Origin: Bacteroidota bacterium
Lineage (GTDB): Bacteria; Bacteroidota; Bacteroidia; Flavobacteriales; Weeksellaceae
Assembly: GCA_018902795.1 (NCBI GenBank)
Contig: JAHIQD010000021.1
Location: 62,001-126,000, forward strand
Reading direction: 5' to 3'
Length of the DNA: 64,000 nt
The position numbers were made by a program, and so were the translations under genes. Positions 1 through 8,813 of the stretch are shown here, piece by piece (position 1 is the stretch's first letter; each line of letters begins with the position of its first letter). The notes beneath the pieces are model-generated. The model was given only the letters and a program-made list of their open reading frames with translations. It was not told the DNA's origin and searched no databases.

Positions 1-611
1 ATTTTTTCTTCACTTTTTTTCCTGATTTCTTCAATGGGAATGGCATTAATAATAACATCTTCATTGGGATAATTCAGGTTTGGATAGGTTTCGTGCATGA
101 TTTTTTTTATTTTTTCAGAACAGTAAATCATGTGGTCGAACTGTGGAAAATGTTCCAGAATTTTCGGTACCAAAGGCTGAAGTTTTCGCAGATTGATTTC
201 GGAATGAAACCAACCGATTTTTTTTGAGTGTTTATTGGATGAAGATAAAACCGACTCAAAATCATTGTAAGTCATTCCAATTTCGATGTCGAAATCTTCT
301 TTGAGATAATCTTTATCAATAATTTCAGGGTTTTTTCTGAGGTTTTCCAGTCTTCTTTTTCTTTTAAAGAGCTGAATTTTCTGGAGCAATCTATTCTTTG
401 AAAAATCTTCTTTACCGTCAGTTAAATATACTTTTTTTACATGCGGTGGAAACTCATCGCGAAGTTCTCCCTGATTCAGGTTGAGACAAACCGTCATCTC
501 GAATTTTTCTTTATCGAGATTGTTTAATAAACTCAACATCACTTTTTCAACGCCTCCCATTTCCATGGAACGGTGACGAAAGAGGACTTTTATTTTTTTA
601 TTTTCTGACAT
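1..611 (-). CDS. Glycosyltransferase, GT-B fold (partial, C-terminus outside window)
   Basis: The minus-strand frame opens with ATG at 611-609 and stays open to the left edge, giving about 203 N-terminal residues. The start MSENKKIKVLFRHRSMEMGG followed by VEKVMLSLLNNL is the usual N-terminus of family-4 (GT-B) glycosyltransferases: a first beta strand, then a Gly-rich turn and a GGVEK-like motif. A second strand (FEMTVCLNL) and the segment with IGWFHSEIN also fit the acceptor-binding half of that fold. The donor-binding half with its EX7E motif lies outside the window. The gene starts 8 bp after the stop of the neighbouring family-2 transferase on the same strand, so it belongs to the same operon and probably adds a sugar to the surface polysaccharide at the cytoplasmic face of the inner membrane. 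Donor and linkage cannot be read from the sequence. Confidence 0.8.
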   Translation of the reverse strand, partial: MSENKKIKVLFRHRSMEMGGVEKVMLSLLNNLDKEKFEMTVCLNLNQGELRDEFPPHVKKVYLTDGKEDFSKNRLLQKIQLFKRKRRLENLRKNPEIIDKDYLKEDFDIEIGMTYNDFESVLSSSNKHSKKIGWFHSEINLRKLQPLVPKILEHFPQFDHMIYCSEKIKKIMHETYPNLNYPNEDVIINAIPIEEIRKKSEEK

Positions 612-619
612 TGATTTAT

Positions 620-1456
620 TTAAGAAAAACTTTGGAAAATAAGTTTCAGTTTTTTTATGATACGGTGCGGAATCGCATTCTGATAATCAAGTAAATTAAA
701 AATTTCCTGTGGATCCTGATAATTTTCCGGAATCTTAATGCCGTTGAGGTGGGTGAGTTTTCTTCTTTTCATTGCCAAGAAAATTGCCTCTGCGAAAAAT
801 TCATAAGATTTTTTTTTGTTGCCGTTTTGTGAAATTCCTCCGGCATGAGCCCTGTAAAGATAATCAGTTTGATTGATGAAATAAACATTTCCTTTTTCGT
901 ACATCTTAAAGTACAGATCCTGGTCTTCAGCAATTTTTAAATCCGGATTTATTTTTTCGCATTTCTGATAAACTTCTTTTTTGAAACCTACGAAGGGAGC
1001 AATCTGAACAGGACAGTTGAAAAAATTGGGGTCAGCATTCGGCACCTGCATGGCAGACTTAAATTCTTTTAAAGGCTTAAGATTTTCATCGCACTTCATC
1101 AGCCGCGAGTAGGTGAGAACCGTATCTTTTCTTTTCTGAAACATTTCTATAGAAGCTCGTAAAGCATCTGGAAGTAATGCGTCATCCGGATCCAGAAAAC
1201 CACATATTTCTCCATCCGCCAGATCAATAAGTTTTCCTTTAGTAAAACCAACTCCTTTATTTTTGGTGTTTTCAAAAAAACGGAATCTGGAATCCTCTTT
1301 TATAATGTCTGTAATAATTTGAACCGACTGATCTGTCGATGCATCATCCAGAATCACCACTTCCCAGTTCTGATAGGTTTGTGCAAGGATGCTTTCATAG
1401 CAGTCATGAAAAAACTTTCCGTTATTATAGTTGGCAATGAGGATAGAAAATTTCAT
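620..1456 (-). CDS. Family 2 glycosyltransferase
   Basis: This 278-residue protein has a GT-A fold. The N-terminus MKFSILIANYNNG leads into the nucleotide-binding motif DDAS (residues 37-40), the metal-binding DPDD motif (about 89-92) and a late acidic pair in IAEDQD (about 177-178), which fits the catalytic base position. The family transfers a sugar from a nucleotide-activated donor to a growing glycan. There is no membrane segment, so it should act in the cytoplasm on a lipid-linked intermediate. It is followed 8 bp later by the truncated GT-B gene. It faces away from the methyltransferase gene at 1573, and a minus-strand TATATTTG box lies about 57 bp upstream, so these last two transferases may form a separate short operon. 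Donor sugar unknown. Confidence 0.88.
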   Translation of the reverse strand: MKFSILIANYNNGKFFHDCYESILAQTYQNWEVVILDDASTDQSVQIITDIIKEDSRFRFFENTKNKGVGFTKGKLIDLADGEICGFLDPDDALLPDALRASIEMFQKRKDTVLTYSRLMKCDENLKPLKEFKSAMQVPNADPNFFNCPVQIAPFVGFKKEVYQKCEKINPDLKIAEDQDLYFKMYEKGNVYFINQTDYLYRAHAGGISQNGNKKKSYEFFAEAIFLAMKRRKLTHLNGIKIPENYQDPQEIFNLLDYQNAIPHRIIKKLKLIFQSFS

Positions 1457-1512
1457 CAGCTAAAAAATGTGTTGTAAGAATTTTATTTTAAAAACAAAAA
1501 GTGACTGCTACA

Positions 1513-1520
1513 CAAATATA
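1513..1520 (-). promoter_or_regulatory. Putative Bacteroidota -7 box for the 620-1456 gene
   Basis: On the minus strand the sequence reads TATATTTG, matching the Bacteroidota -7 consensus TAnnTTTG. It lies about 57 bp upstream of the glycosyltransferase start at 1456. No good TTTG lies at the expected spacing upstream, so only the -7 half is supported. A plus-strand TATTTTTG (1548-1555) in the same gap could serve the divergent gene at 1573. Confidence 0.4.
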
Positions 1521-1572
1521 ATAGTTTCTATATTAATCTAAATTACTTATTTTTGATGTAAATAAACACAAA

Positions 1573-2346
1573 GTGAGCGAATTAGAACGAGTGACGAAGA
1601 CTTTTGCGGGCTATCTCAGACGCCCCGATTTATACCCGGAACTGGGCAGAAAAGTCATTAAGAATATCTTCAACAGAAAAAGTGCTTTCCGCGGGAAAGA
1701 AAAAACGATTGCCTGGGCTAAAAGTAATGCTGTATCGCAGGAAGCGGCCATTGGTGAACTTTTCGGAACGAAAATGAAAACGTTCGACTTGCTTTTTCCG
1801 GAAGAACTTCGCACCGCTAAAAATAGAGAAGCCGAATGCCCTGTAAAAATGGGCGGCGCAGGAGCTTTGGAGCTTATTTATTCAGCCTGTGAATTTACAA
1901 AAGCAGAAACTGTTGTGGAAACCGGAGTTGCTTACGGCTGGTCTTCTTTAGCCGCACTGCTTTCCCTGGAGAAGAGAAACGGAACTTTATACAGTTCAGA
2001 TATGCCTTATTTAAGTCAGGATGGGGACCGGTATGTTGGATATGTTGTTCCGGAGCATCTTAAATCCCAGTGGAAACTATTCCGTCACGCAGATAAAGAA
2101 TCCTTACCGAAGATTTTCGTTGAAGCAGAGTTGGTCGATGTCGTGCATTATGATTCAGATAAAAGTTATGAGGGAAGAGCGTGGGCTTATGTTGAATTAT
2201 ACAGACATTTAAGAAAGGGCGGCGTTTTTATCAGCGATGATATCGGCGACAATTCCGCCTTTCAGGATTTTTGTGAAAAGGGAAATATCAAACCGACCAT
2301 TGTAGATTTTGAAGGAAAGTTTGTAGGAGTTTTTCTGAAATCTTAA
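1573..2346 (+). CDS. Class I SAM-dependent methyltransferase (Methyltransf_24-like)
   Basis: A 257-residue protein that starts with GTG (MSELERVTK). The SAM-binding motif is ETVVETGVAYGWSSLAAL (around residue 115): an acidic-rich strand followed by the loop V-E-T-G-V-A-Y-G. A second strand holds the acidic residue of YSSDMPY, and LVDVVHYDSDKSYEG plus GGVFISDDIGDN correspond to the later core strands of the small-molecule O-methyltransferase type. It probably methylates a sugar or other group of the surface glycan, but the substrate is not readable. It is the only plus-strand gene in the polysaccharide block. Its 3' end overlaps the convergent transferase gene by 4 bp, and a plus-strand TATTTTTG box sits 17 bp upstream of the start. 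Confidence 0.75.
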   Translation: MSELERVTKTFAGYLRRPDLYPELGRKVIKNIFNRKSAFRGKEKTIAWAKSNAVSQEAAIGELFGTKMKTFDLLFPEELRTAKNREAECPVKMGGAGALELIYSACEFTKAETVVETGVAYGWSSLAALLSLEKRNGTLYSSDMPYLSQDGDRYVGYVVPEHLKSQWKLFRHADKESLPKIFVEAELVDVVHYDSDKSYEGRAWAYVELYRHLRKGGVFISDDIGDNSAFQDFCEKGNIKPTIVDFEGKFVGVFLKS

Positions 2347-3281
2347 AAAAGATTTTTCCGGAAATTGATATTATACAGTCCTGATCGTATGCTAGGGAAA
2401 TCCAGCATAAAATATTTTACAATCATTCCCCATTTTTTAATGCTGGACGCGTTCGCAATTTTAAAACTTCTGTGCATTCTCCGGATATGAATTTTAATAT
2501 CTTGCGGGAGATCGGCATTGTTTTCAGCCCATTTTTCCATCTCTTTCCAAAGCAGCACTTTCGTTGATGCGGGTTTTATTTTCCCTGAATCTACTCTGGT
2601 AATGCGGTTTTCCTCATGAATGCCTCTTACGGCAATGGGCTGATCTAAAATCCCGGGATACAGATTACAATAATAGGAAAGGCGAAACAGAAATTCGGTG
2701 TCCTGATGAAGCCGAAGGTGAGTTTTCATCCACGGATTTAATTTTTCCAAAGCAGATTTTCTTACCGTTAAAGTATCGAGGTGAATCAACCCGAAACTCC
2801 CGTTCATTCCGAGCAGTCCGCGAAAGACCTCTTGCGGAGAATGATTTTTGTACACCGTTACAAGCCGTTCTCCGTAAATCGGGAAGTTCTGTTCTTTGGC
2901 TTTTTGGGTGTAATAATGTGTTCCCAATGCTCCGTAAATTCCGTCCACCAGAGGATTCCCGAGCAGCTGCTTTTCCGCGTCAAAGCGGTTTGGAAGATAG
3001 AAATCATCCGCATCCAAAAAAGCAATAAAATCCCCTGTTGATTTTTCCATTCCAAGATTCCGGGAAGCTCCCGCACCGTGGTTTTCGCCGTCCGGATGAC
3101 GGAAGAGTTTTACCCTACCGTATTTTTCTGCCAACTGTTTACAGATATCCAGTGCGTTGTCGGGAGATTTATCTTCCACAAGAATAATTTCGTGCACCTC
3201 AGAAAACTGAAGCGCAGATTCCACGGCATTAGCAACATAATGTTCAGCATTATAAACTGGGATGATGACGGAAATTTCCAT
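2343..3281 (-). CDS. Family 2 glycosyltransferase (paralogue of the 4276-5217 gene)
   Basis: The 312-residue protein begins MEISVIIPVYNAEHYV and has the GT-A motifs VEDKS (about 35-39) and DADD (about 90-93), followed by LHQDTEFLFRLSYYC, whose acidic residues fit the catalytic position. It resembles the product at 4276-5217 along its whole length, including the shared segments HGAGASRNLG, DFIAFLDADD, LPNRF and AVRG-H-NRIT. The two flank the acyltransferase gene, so one arose by duplication. It starts 1 bp after the acyltransferase stop and ends in a 4-bp convergent overlap with the methyltransferase gene. It should be a cytoplasmic sugar transferase for the surface glycan. Confidence 0.88.
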   Translation of the reverse strand: MEISVIIPVYNAEHYVANAVESALQFSEVHEIILVEDKSPDNALDICKQLAEKYGRVKLFRHPDGENHGAGASRNLGMEKSTGDFIAFLDADDFYLPNRFDAEKQLLGNPLVDGIYGALGTHYYTQKAKEQNFPIYGERLVTVYKNHSPQEVFRGLLGMNGSFGLIHLDTLTVRKSALEKLNPWMKTHLRLHQDTEFLFRLSYYCNLYPGILDQPIAVRGIHEENRITRVDSGKIKPASTKVLLWKEMEKWAENNADLPQDIKIHIRRMHRSFKIANASSIKKWGMIVKYFMLDFPSIRSGLYNINFRKNLF

Positions 3282-4286
3282 TTATGCTTTAAGTTTAATT
3301 TTTAAATAATGTGAAAGTTTTTTTTCCACATAAAAATATATTATTGCTGCAAATCCGATAGAAAGCAGGATTTTAAAAATAAAAAAAGGAATATTCAGCC
3401 AGCCCTCAGGTTTTATTTTCCGCAGAATTATTTCAACAAAAGGATGGGAAAGATAAAGAGAATACGAAATGTCTCCAACAAAAATCAGAGCTCTGTTTCC
3501 TTTAAGTTTGAGGCTGTAATCAAAAAGCAGAAATGAAAATACAAATAGCGATACGATAGAAAGCATCATCAGTTCATGATTTACATTGATCAGACCTAAA
3601 AGCATTAAAGTGAAGAGAAGAATTCCTGCAGTAGAAATGAAAGTGGCAATTTTTTTCGGGACGTAAAATTTGTTCAGAAAAAGTGCAGACAGAATCCCGA
3701 TCACAAAATAAAGATTCAAGGTGTTCATGATCATCAGAAGGAATGCGTTTTCTGTGGTTATAAAGCGTCCCAACAGGTAAGTGAACAGAAAAAACACGAC
3801 GATAAAAAAATATCTCTTTTCCCTGAATAACAGGGAAATTCCAAAGATAAAATAGAAGAACATTTCGTAATTAAGTGACCACCCGAGATACAAAACCGGT
3901 AAAACGTCCTTCTGCGGAAGGAACAGTAACGAGTGTAAAAGCCTTGACAAACCACCGTCACCGAAGTAAAAGAGCCAGGTTCCACCCAGTAAGATCCATG
4001 CAAACGTGAGGATATAATATAGCGGAACGATCCTTATGATTCTTTTTCGGTAAAAAAGACTTAATTCTTCTAGATTTCTCAATGATTCCCCGAACCTTAT
4101 TTTTTGGGTGGTAAAAGCCATGATGAAGCCGCTGATTACAAAGAAAACAGGGACGCCCACGCTTCCTTTTCCAAATAAAAAATTTCCGATTAATAAGTTT
4201 CCGAGATTAAGATCCTCTCGCGAATGAAAACAGCACACCAGCAAAGCCGCGATTCCTCGCAATATTTGAATATTCTTAAGCTTCAT
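3282..4286 (-). CDS. Acyltransferase family 3 (OafA-like) membrane protein
   Basis: The 334-residue product is very hydrophobic, with about ten predicted membrane segments. It begins MKLKNIQILRGIAALLVCCFHSRED, which carries the RGIAALLV-x-x-FH signature of acyltransferase family 3; the His is the expected catalytic residue. Later segments such as SVGVPVFFVISGFIM and GDISYSLYLSHPF (with its conserved Ser/His region) also match this family. Members transfer acetyl or other acyl groups to sugars in the membrane, typically O-acetylating O-antigen or capsule. Its start overlaps the stop of the preceding glycosyltransferase by 11 bp, so the two are translationally coupled. It probably decorates the polymer made by this cluster. 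Confidence 0.88.
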   Translation of the reverse strand: MKLKNIQILRGIAALLVCCFHSREDLNLGNLLIGNFLFGKGSVGVPVFFVISGFIMAFTTQKIRFGESLRNLEELSLFYRKRIIRIVPLYYILTFAWILLGGTWLFYFGDGGLSRLLHSLLFLPQKDVLPVLYLGWSLNYEMFFYFIFGISLLFREKRYFFIVVFFLFTYLLGRFITTENAFLLMIMNTLNLYFVIGILSALFLNKFYVPKKIATFISTAGILLFTLMLLGLINVNHELMMLSIVSLFVFSFLLFDYSLKLKGNRALIFVGDISYSLYLSHPFVEIILRKIKPEGWLNIPFFIFKILLSIGFAAIIYFYVEKKLSHYLKIKLKA

Positions 4287-5217
4287 GATGCGTGTAGGTA
4301 AAGCGATAACGGGTTTTCAGTATTTTTGGGTTTCGGATCACCACCGTTAAGATTTTCAGGTATCTCAAAAATCCTTTTTGACTGGCGAGTGCGAAAGATT
4401 TTCTGTTTAAAAAAATATGTTCCCGATGGTCTTTTTTTATTTCTTTTCCCTGCGCCCATTCGTCAACCGATTGCCATAAAAGAAGTTGTCTACTGTTGTA
4501 TTTTTCCGAATATAATTTAATTTTCGTTATCCTGTTATCATCATGAACACCGCGGACCGCTATTGCTTCATCTATTTTTCCCGATTTGAGATGGCAGAGA
4601 TAAGATAATTTAATAATGAAATCGGTATCCTGATGTACTCTCAGGTTTTCATTGAATTTCAAGTAATGTTTCCTGATGCTTTCGTTTCTTACAGTCAAAC
4701 CATTAAGATGGAAAAACGTACCAAAACGCTTATCCAGTCCCAATAATCCGTAAAAAACATCTTTCCCTTCGGCAGGACGATTTACAGTTGTAAGTTGGGT
4801 GTTCCTGAATTTTTCCTTAAACTCGATTCTTCCTTTCTCAGTGAGAAATTCAGTTCCAATCGCTCCGAAAACGCCTTCAATATCCGGATTTTTGAACAGT
4901 TCTTTTTCCGTTTCAAAACGGTTCGGAAGATAATAATCGTCCGCATCCAGAAAAGCAATAAAATCCTGGGAAGCTTTTTCCAGACCGAGATTTCGGGAAG
5001 CACCGGCGCCATGGTTTCCTTTGTCGGGATGTTGATGTAAACGAATTTCAGAATGTTTGGAAGCTAATTTTTTACAGATTTCCAGGGAATTATCGGTAGA
5101 CTGATCTTCAATTAGAATAATTTCTTTTACCTCATCAAACTGCAAAGCAGATTCAACCGCTTTTGTTAAAAAAGCCTCTGCATTATAAACGGGTATGATG
5201 ACGGAGATTCTTAACAT
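4276..5217 (-). CDS. Family 2 glycosyltransferase
   Basis: The 313-residue protein has a standard GT-A N-terminal half: MLRISVIIPVYNAEAFLTKA, the nucleotide-binding IEDQSTDNS, the metal-binding DADDYYLPNR (about 91-100) and VHQDTDFIIKLSYLC as the likely catalytic-base region. The C-terminal 90 residues are basic and could lie against the membrane. It is a close paralogue of the 2343-3281 product but differs in the C-terminal third, so the two may use different acceptors. The gene starts 11 bp after asnB and overlaps the downstream acyltransferase gene by 11 bp, placing it in the middle of the polysaccharide operon. Confidence 0.88.
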   Translation of the reverse strand: MLRISVIIPVYNAEAFLTKAVESALQFDEVKEIILIEDQSTDNSLEICKKLASKHSEIRLHQHPDKGNHGAGASRNLGLEKASQDFIAFLDADDYYLPNRFETEKELFKNPDIEGVFGAIGTEFLTEKGRIEFKEKFRNTQLTTVNRPAEGKDVFYGLLGLDKRFGTFFHLNGLTVRNESIRKHYLKFNENLRVHQDTDFIIKLSYLCHLKSGKIDEAIAVRGVHDDNRITKIKLYSEKYNSRQLLLWQSVDEWAQGKEIKKDHREHIFLNRKSFALASQKGFLRYLKILTVVIRNPKILKTRYRFTYTHHEA

Positions 5218-5228
5218 CCACAGTGCAA

Positions 5229-7025
5229 TTAAATATATTTCCTGTTATTATCTGCCCAAAGTGCCAACTGAAGCAGATTCCAGTGTTTTTTGTCTCTATT
5301 CAGAAATTTCTGGACTGCATTAAACTCAATAAAATCAAAGATTTTCTGGGTTTTATCCTTCAGCAAAACATCTGAAAGATCAGTAAGGCTTTTTTCTTCA
5401 AACCAATTTTCAACAGAAGAGCCAAAGCCCTGTTTGTTGCGTGTTTTAATATTTTCCGTCCAGTAATTCTGCATGGCTTCCCGGAGGATTATTTTATCTC
5501 TTTCTCCATCCAGTTTCAAATTTTCGGGTAACTGAATGCAGAATTCGGCAAAATCTTTATCCAGAAAAGGTGTTCTCACTTCCAACGAATTTGCCATGGC
5601 CATTCTGTCGGATTTTACCAACATATTTCCGGGGACATATTTCTCTAAATCAATCCGCATGATGTCGTTCAATGAATCCGGGTCGATGCTGAAACTATAT
5701 TCCTGATGATATCTGGACTTAATACCTAATGCAGCTATTTCTTTCGGAGAAAAACAGTTGCGTACTTTATTCTGATGGAAATCAAGAATGTTTCTGTGAC
5801 TGATGCTTTCTTTGGTGATATAAGAGGTTTCCCGGATTTTCCCGAATTGCTTTAAGCCAAATTTCACGAGAATATTATGGTAGCTGAAATGGTTTTTCAG
5901 TTTATTTTCAATGCGGTAAAAATCGTAACCGCCAAAAAGTTCATCACCGGCATCACCAGCTAAAACCACTTTCAAATGTCTTGCAGCAGCCTCGCAGATT
6001 TTATATTGCGGAGTGTAGCTCATGTCGGAAAACGGTTCATCAAAACAGGGCGAAATTTTTAAAAGTTCACTCGCGATATTTCTCCGGTTTTCGTGGATTT
6101 CAATATGGTTGGTGTGGTATTTTGCGGATATTTCATCAGCATATTTCAGTTCACTGGTTTCTCCAAGGTAACCAAAGCTGATGGTGGTCTGTTTAGGGTT
6201 AAATTCATTCACCATCGCAACAATCGTTGAAGAATCTAAGCCGCCGCTTAAAAAACTGCCGACTTCAACATCCGCAATTAATTGCTTCTGAACAGCAGTT
6301 TTCAGCAAATGACTGAAATTTTCCTTTGCTTCAGACAATGAAATCTCCATATCATTTTCCGGAATACTGTAATATCTTTCCACTGAAACTTTTCCCTCAG
6401 AAAAAGTGAGCTGATGAGCCGGTGGAAGTGTGAATATGTTCGAATAAATACTTTGATAAGCGCTTACATAGCCGTACTGCAGATAGTGATAAAGTGCTTC
6501 TTTACTTACTTTCGGAATAAGTAGTCCGGAAGCGAGAATGGCTTTTATTTCTGAAGCGAAGATAAATTCACCATTTTTTCCGGTTGCATAATAGAAAGGT
6601 TTTTCCCCGAAACGGTCGCGTGCGCAGAATAATTCTTGTCTATCATCATCCCAGACTGCAAAAGCAAACATTCCGGGAAGCTCATTGAGTAATTCTTTGC
6701 CTTTTTTCTGATACATGGCAAGAATGACTTCTGTGTCGGAAGTTCCGCGGTAAGGATAATCCGCATATTTTTTCTTTAAATCCTGATAGCCATAAATTTC
6801 GCCGTTCAGCACAATGCATTCCTTTTTTGTATCAGAAAACATAGGCTGTTTTCCGGTTTCAGAAAGGTCGATAATCGAAAGTCTCCGGTGTCCTAAAGCT
6901 GCAGTTTTATAAAATTCATGGTGTGCAGCATCGGGACCGCGGTGCGCTATGGCATCGGTCATTTTCTGAATTTCTTCAGTGTAATTTTTAGCATCAGTAG
7001 AAATTATCCCGGCAATTCCGCACAT
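5229..7025 (-). CDS. asnB: Asparagine synthase (glutamine-hydrolysing), AsnB type
   Basis: The 598-residue protein has both AsnB domains. The N-terminal glutaminase domain starts MCGIAGI, where Cys2 is the nucleophile after Met removal, followed by HRGPD and the LNGEIYGY motif. The C-terminal synthetase domain carries the PP-loop SGGLDSS at about 260-266 and AGDAGDELFGGYDFY. The reaction converts aspartate, glutamine and ATP into asparagine, glutamate, AMP and pyrophosphate. In polysaccharide clusters AsnB-like proteins often amidate sugar carboxylates, for example uronic acids. With ugd at the head of this cluster, such a role on a uronic-acid residue is plausible but is an inference. Confidence 0.9.
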   Translation of the reverse strand: MCGIAGIISTDAKNYTEEIQKMTDAIAHRGPDAAHHEFYKTAALGHRRLSIIDLSETGKQPMFSDTKKECIVLNGEIYGYQDLKKKYADYPYRGTSDTEVILAMYQKKGKELLNELPGMFAFAVWDDDRQELFCARDRFGEKPFYYATGKNGEFIFASEIKAILASGLLIPKVSKEALYHYLQYGYVSAYQSIYSNIFTLPPAHQLTFSEGKVSVERYYSIPENDMEISLSEAKENFSHLLKTAVQKQLIADVEVGSFLSGGLDSSTIVAMVNEFNPKQTTISFGYLGETSELKYADEISAKYHTNHIEIHENRRNIASELLKISPCFDEPFSDMSYTPQYKICEAAARHLKVVLAGDAGDELFGGYDFYRIENKLKNHFSYHNILVKFGLKQFGKIRETSYITKESISHRNILDFHQNKVRNCFSPKEIAALGIKSRYHQEYSFSIDPDSLNDIMRIDLEKYVPGNMLVKSDRMAMANSLEVRTPFLDKDFAEFCIQLPENLKLDGERDKIILREAMQNYWTENIKTRNKQGFGSSVENWFEEKSLTDLSDVLLKDKTQKIFDFIEFNAVQKFLNRDKKHWNLLQLALWADNNRKYI

Positions 7026-7052
7026 AGAAATATTTTAAGTTCAGTTTAAATT

Positions 7053-7970
7053 TTAAAGGTTCAGAAAAGGATGAGGATTTGAAGTTAAGAATTTTTTATT
7101 CTCTTTCAGAAGTTTTTCCTGTGAAGTAATTCGCAGATAAATTTTATAGGTTTTTTTTGCAGAATTAAAATCGGTCATTATTAAATTTTTGAAAACACTT
7201 TGCAGTAATGACTTTCTTATATTTTCAAACTCATTTTTTTCATTTGGATCTAAAATTCGCGTTTCTAAACTTAAATCTTCAAACTGCTGAGAATCTACTT
7301 TCGCCAAGTCCTGTTTTCCGTCGTGAACCGCTTTGCTTGCGGAAACCAAGACTATCTTTTTCTGATGATAATGAACGCGGTTTACATATTCGTTATCTTC
7401 TCCATAATGGAAAAAATAAGGATTAAAACCACCAGCTTTTTCAATGGTTTCTTTAGGAATCAGCCAATGTGCGGCGTTTACAAAACTTATTTCGTAATAA
7501 GGTTTTGGAGAATTCAGGTAAAAATCGGAAATCATCCGGTTTTCAAAATTCATAGCAATGTATTTGTCAATGAAAATATCTAATTTCTTTTCGCTTCCAT
7601 CCAGATGTATGGGACTTAAAATCCCGATTTCACTTTTGTTGGGATAACTGTTATAAACGTTTAAAAGTTCGGCGACTGAATTTTCAAAAATCCAGGCATC
7701 CTGATTCATCAGGTAGAAAAAATCAGCATTTTTCTTATAAGCCGTTTCAATTCCGATATTGTTTGCTTTGCCAAATCCGAGGTTTTCTTCGCTCTGAATC
7801 AATTCAACTTCCGGAAAATTCGTTTTAATAAAATCCTGAGTTCCGTCCGTTGAGCCATTATCTACCGCGATTATATTTACCGGAGCAGATGATTTCCTTA
7901 GACTTGAAAAACATCTTTCTGCCCATTTCATGGCGTTGTAAGTAACGATGATGAAGTAAATGTTCGGCAT
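7053..7970 (-). CDS. Family 2 glycosyltransferase (rhamnosyltransferase-like)
   Basis: This 305-residue protein starts MPNIYFIIVTYNAMKWAERC. It has VDNGSTDGT and ENLGFGKANNIGI, the pattern of the GT2 subgroup that includes many rhamnosyl- and galactofuranosyltransferases. LMNQDAW replaces the usual DXD with N-Q-D, as is common in this subgroup. AAHWLIPKETIEKAGGFNPYFFHYGEDNEYVNR holds the acidic catalytic region. It follows an FkbM methyltransferase by 3 bp and precedes asnB by 27 bp, in one minus-strand operon. The subgroup assignment is from pattern only; the donor sugar is not determined. Confidence 0.86.
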   Translation of the reverse strand: MPNIYFIIVTYNAMKWAERCFSSLRKSSAPVNIIAVDNGSTDGTQDFIKTNFPEVELIQSEENLGFGKANNIGIETAYKKNADFFYLMNQDAWIFENSVAELLNVYNSYPNKSEIGILSPIHLDGSEKKLDIFIDKYIAMNFENRMISDFYLNSPKPYYEISFVNAAHWLIPKETIEKAGGFNPYFFHYGEDNEYVNRVHYHQKKIVLVSASKAVHDGKQDLAKVDSQQFEDLSLETRILDPNEKNEFENIRKSLLQSVFKNLIMTDFNSAKKTYKIYLRITSQEKLLKENKKFLTSNPHPFLNL

Positions 7971-7973
7971 AAG

Positions 7974-8813
7974 TTATGGTTTGCGGTAACAGAAAATATT
8001 CAGTTGCTGGTTGAAATTTTTAGGTTCTTCACGGCAGAACGGAAACCTTATTGTTTCGCCGGCGACTCTAATATAATACATAAATCCTGATCTTTTGAGC
8101 AGATTGAGGATTTCACCTAAATTCTGCGGTTCACCTTTGATGCCGTGATATTCTAAAAAAAGGTTTTTTACGTTAATAAGCTGATGTTCAATATCAAAAA
8201 TAAGCTTATTTTCGGCGCCTTCAATATCGATTTTCAGGAAATCGACATTCTGGGTAAGGAATTTTTTCAGATCTTCTGTTTCTACTTTTGTGGTGGTATT
8301 GGTATTTGAAAAATCGAGAACTGTGGATCCGGAAAGCCCTCCGTCAGAATAAAACTCAAGCGTAGTTTGTTCCGTCCACACCGCTTTGTCATATACTGTG
8401 ATGTCATCTGAATGAAAATAGGTTTCTATATTTTTTTCGAGCAGTTTACAGATTCCGGGATCCGGTTCGAAAGCAGTAATTTTCGCTTTCGGATACTGTC
8501 TCTTGAAATAAAGAACGCTTAAGCCCATATTCGCACCGCAGTCAATGATGTAGGGAGTTTCTGTGTCGGATTTAAATAGGTATACATCTTCCAGAAAAAG
8601 TTCGTCCAGAGAATGCAGCATTGCCGTAGCACTGGAATAGGAGAAGGGTTTTCCGAAAATTTCAGCGGTATGGTCTTCGATAAACTGAGGTTTTAAAATT
8701 CTTTCCCTTTCATTATCAGAAATGCCAGTTTTGATGTTTGCAACATTGCTGTTGAATCTCTTTTTCAGCAGACGGTAATTCGTAAAAAGCAGGTCCGAAA
8801 CTAAATTTTTCAT
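7974..8813 (-). CDS. FkbM family methyltransferase
   Basis: The 279-residue protein has the FkbM-type core: YIIDCGANMGLSVLYFKRQYP is the SAM-binding loop, ITAFEPDPGICKLLEKN supplies the acidic residue after strand 2, and VDFLKIDIEGAENKLIF is the very characteristic D-I-E-G-A-E segment of the family. A VFLEYHG-like strand follows (NLFLEYHGIKG). FkbM enzymes O-methylate sugars or polyketides. Here the likely substrate is a residue of the exported glycan. The start codon overlaps the stop of the upstream gene by 4 bp (ATGA type), which couples their translation. Confidence 0.88.
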   Translation of the reverse strand: MKNLVSDLLFTNYRLLKKRFNSNVANIKTGISDNERERILKPQFIEDHTAEIFGKPFSYSSATAMLHSLDELFLEDVYLFKSDTETPYIIDCGANMGLSVLYFKRQYPKAKITAFEPDPGICKLLEKNIETYFHSDDITVYDKAVWTEQTTLEFYSDGGLSGSTVLDFSNTNTTTKVETEDLKKFLTQNVDFLKIDIEGAENKLIFDIEHQLINVKNLFLEYHGIKGEPQNLGEILNLLKRSGFMYYIRVAGETIRFPFCREEPKNFNQQLNIFCYRKP

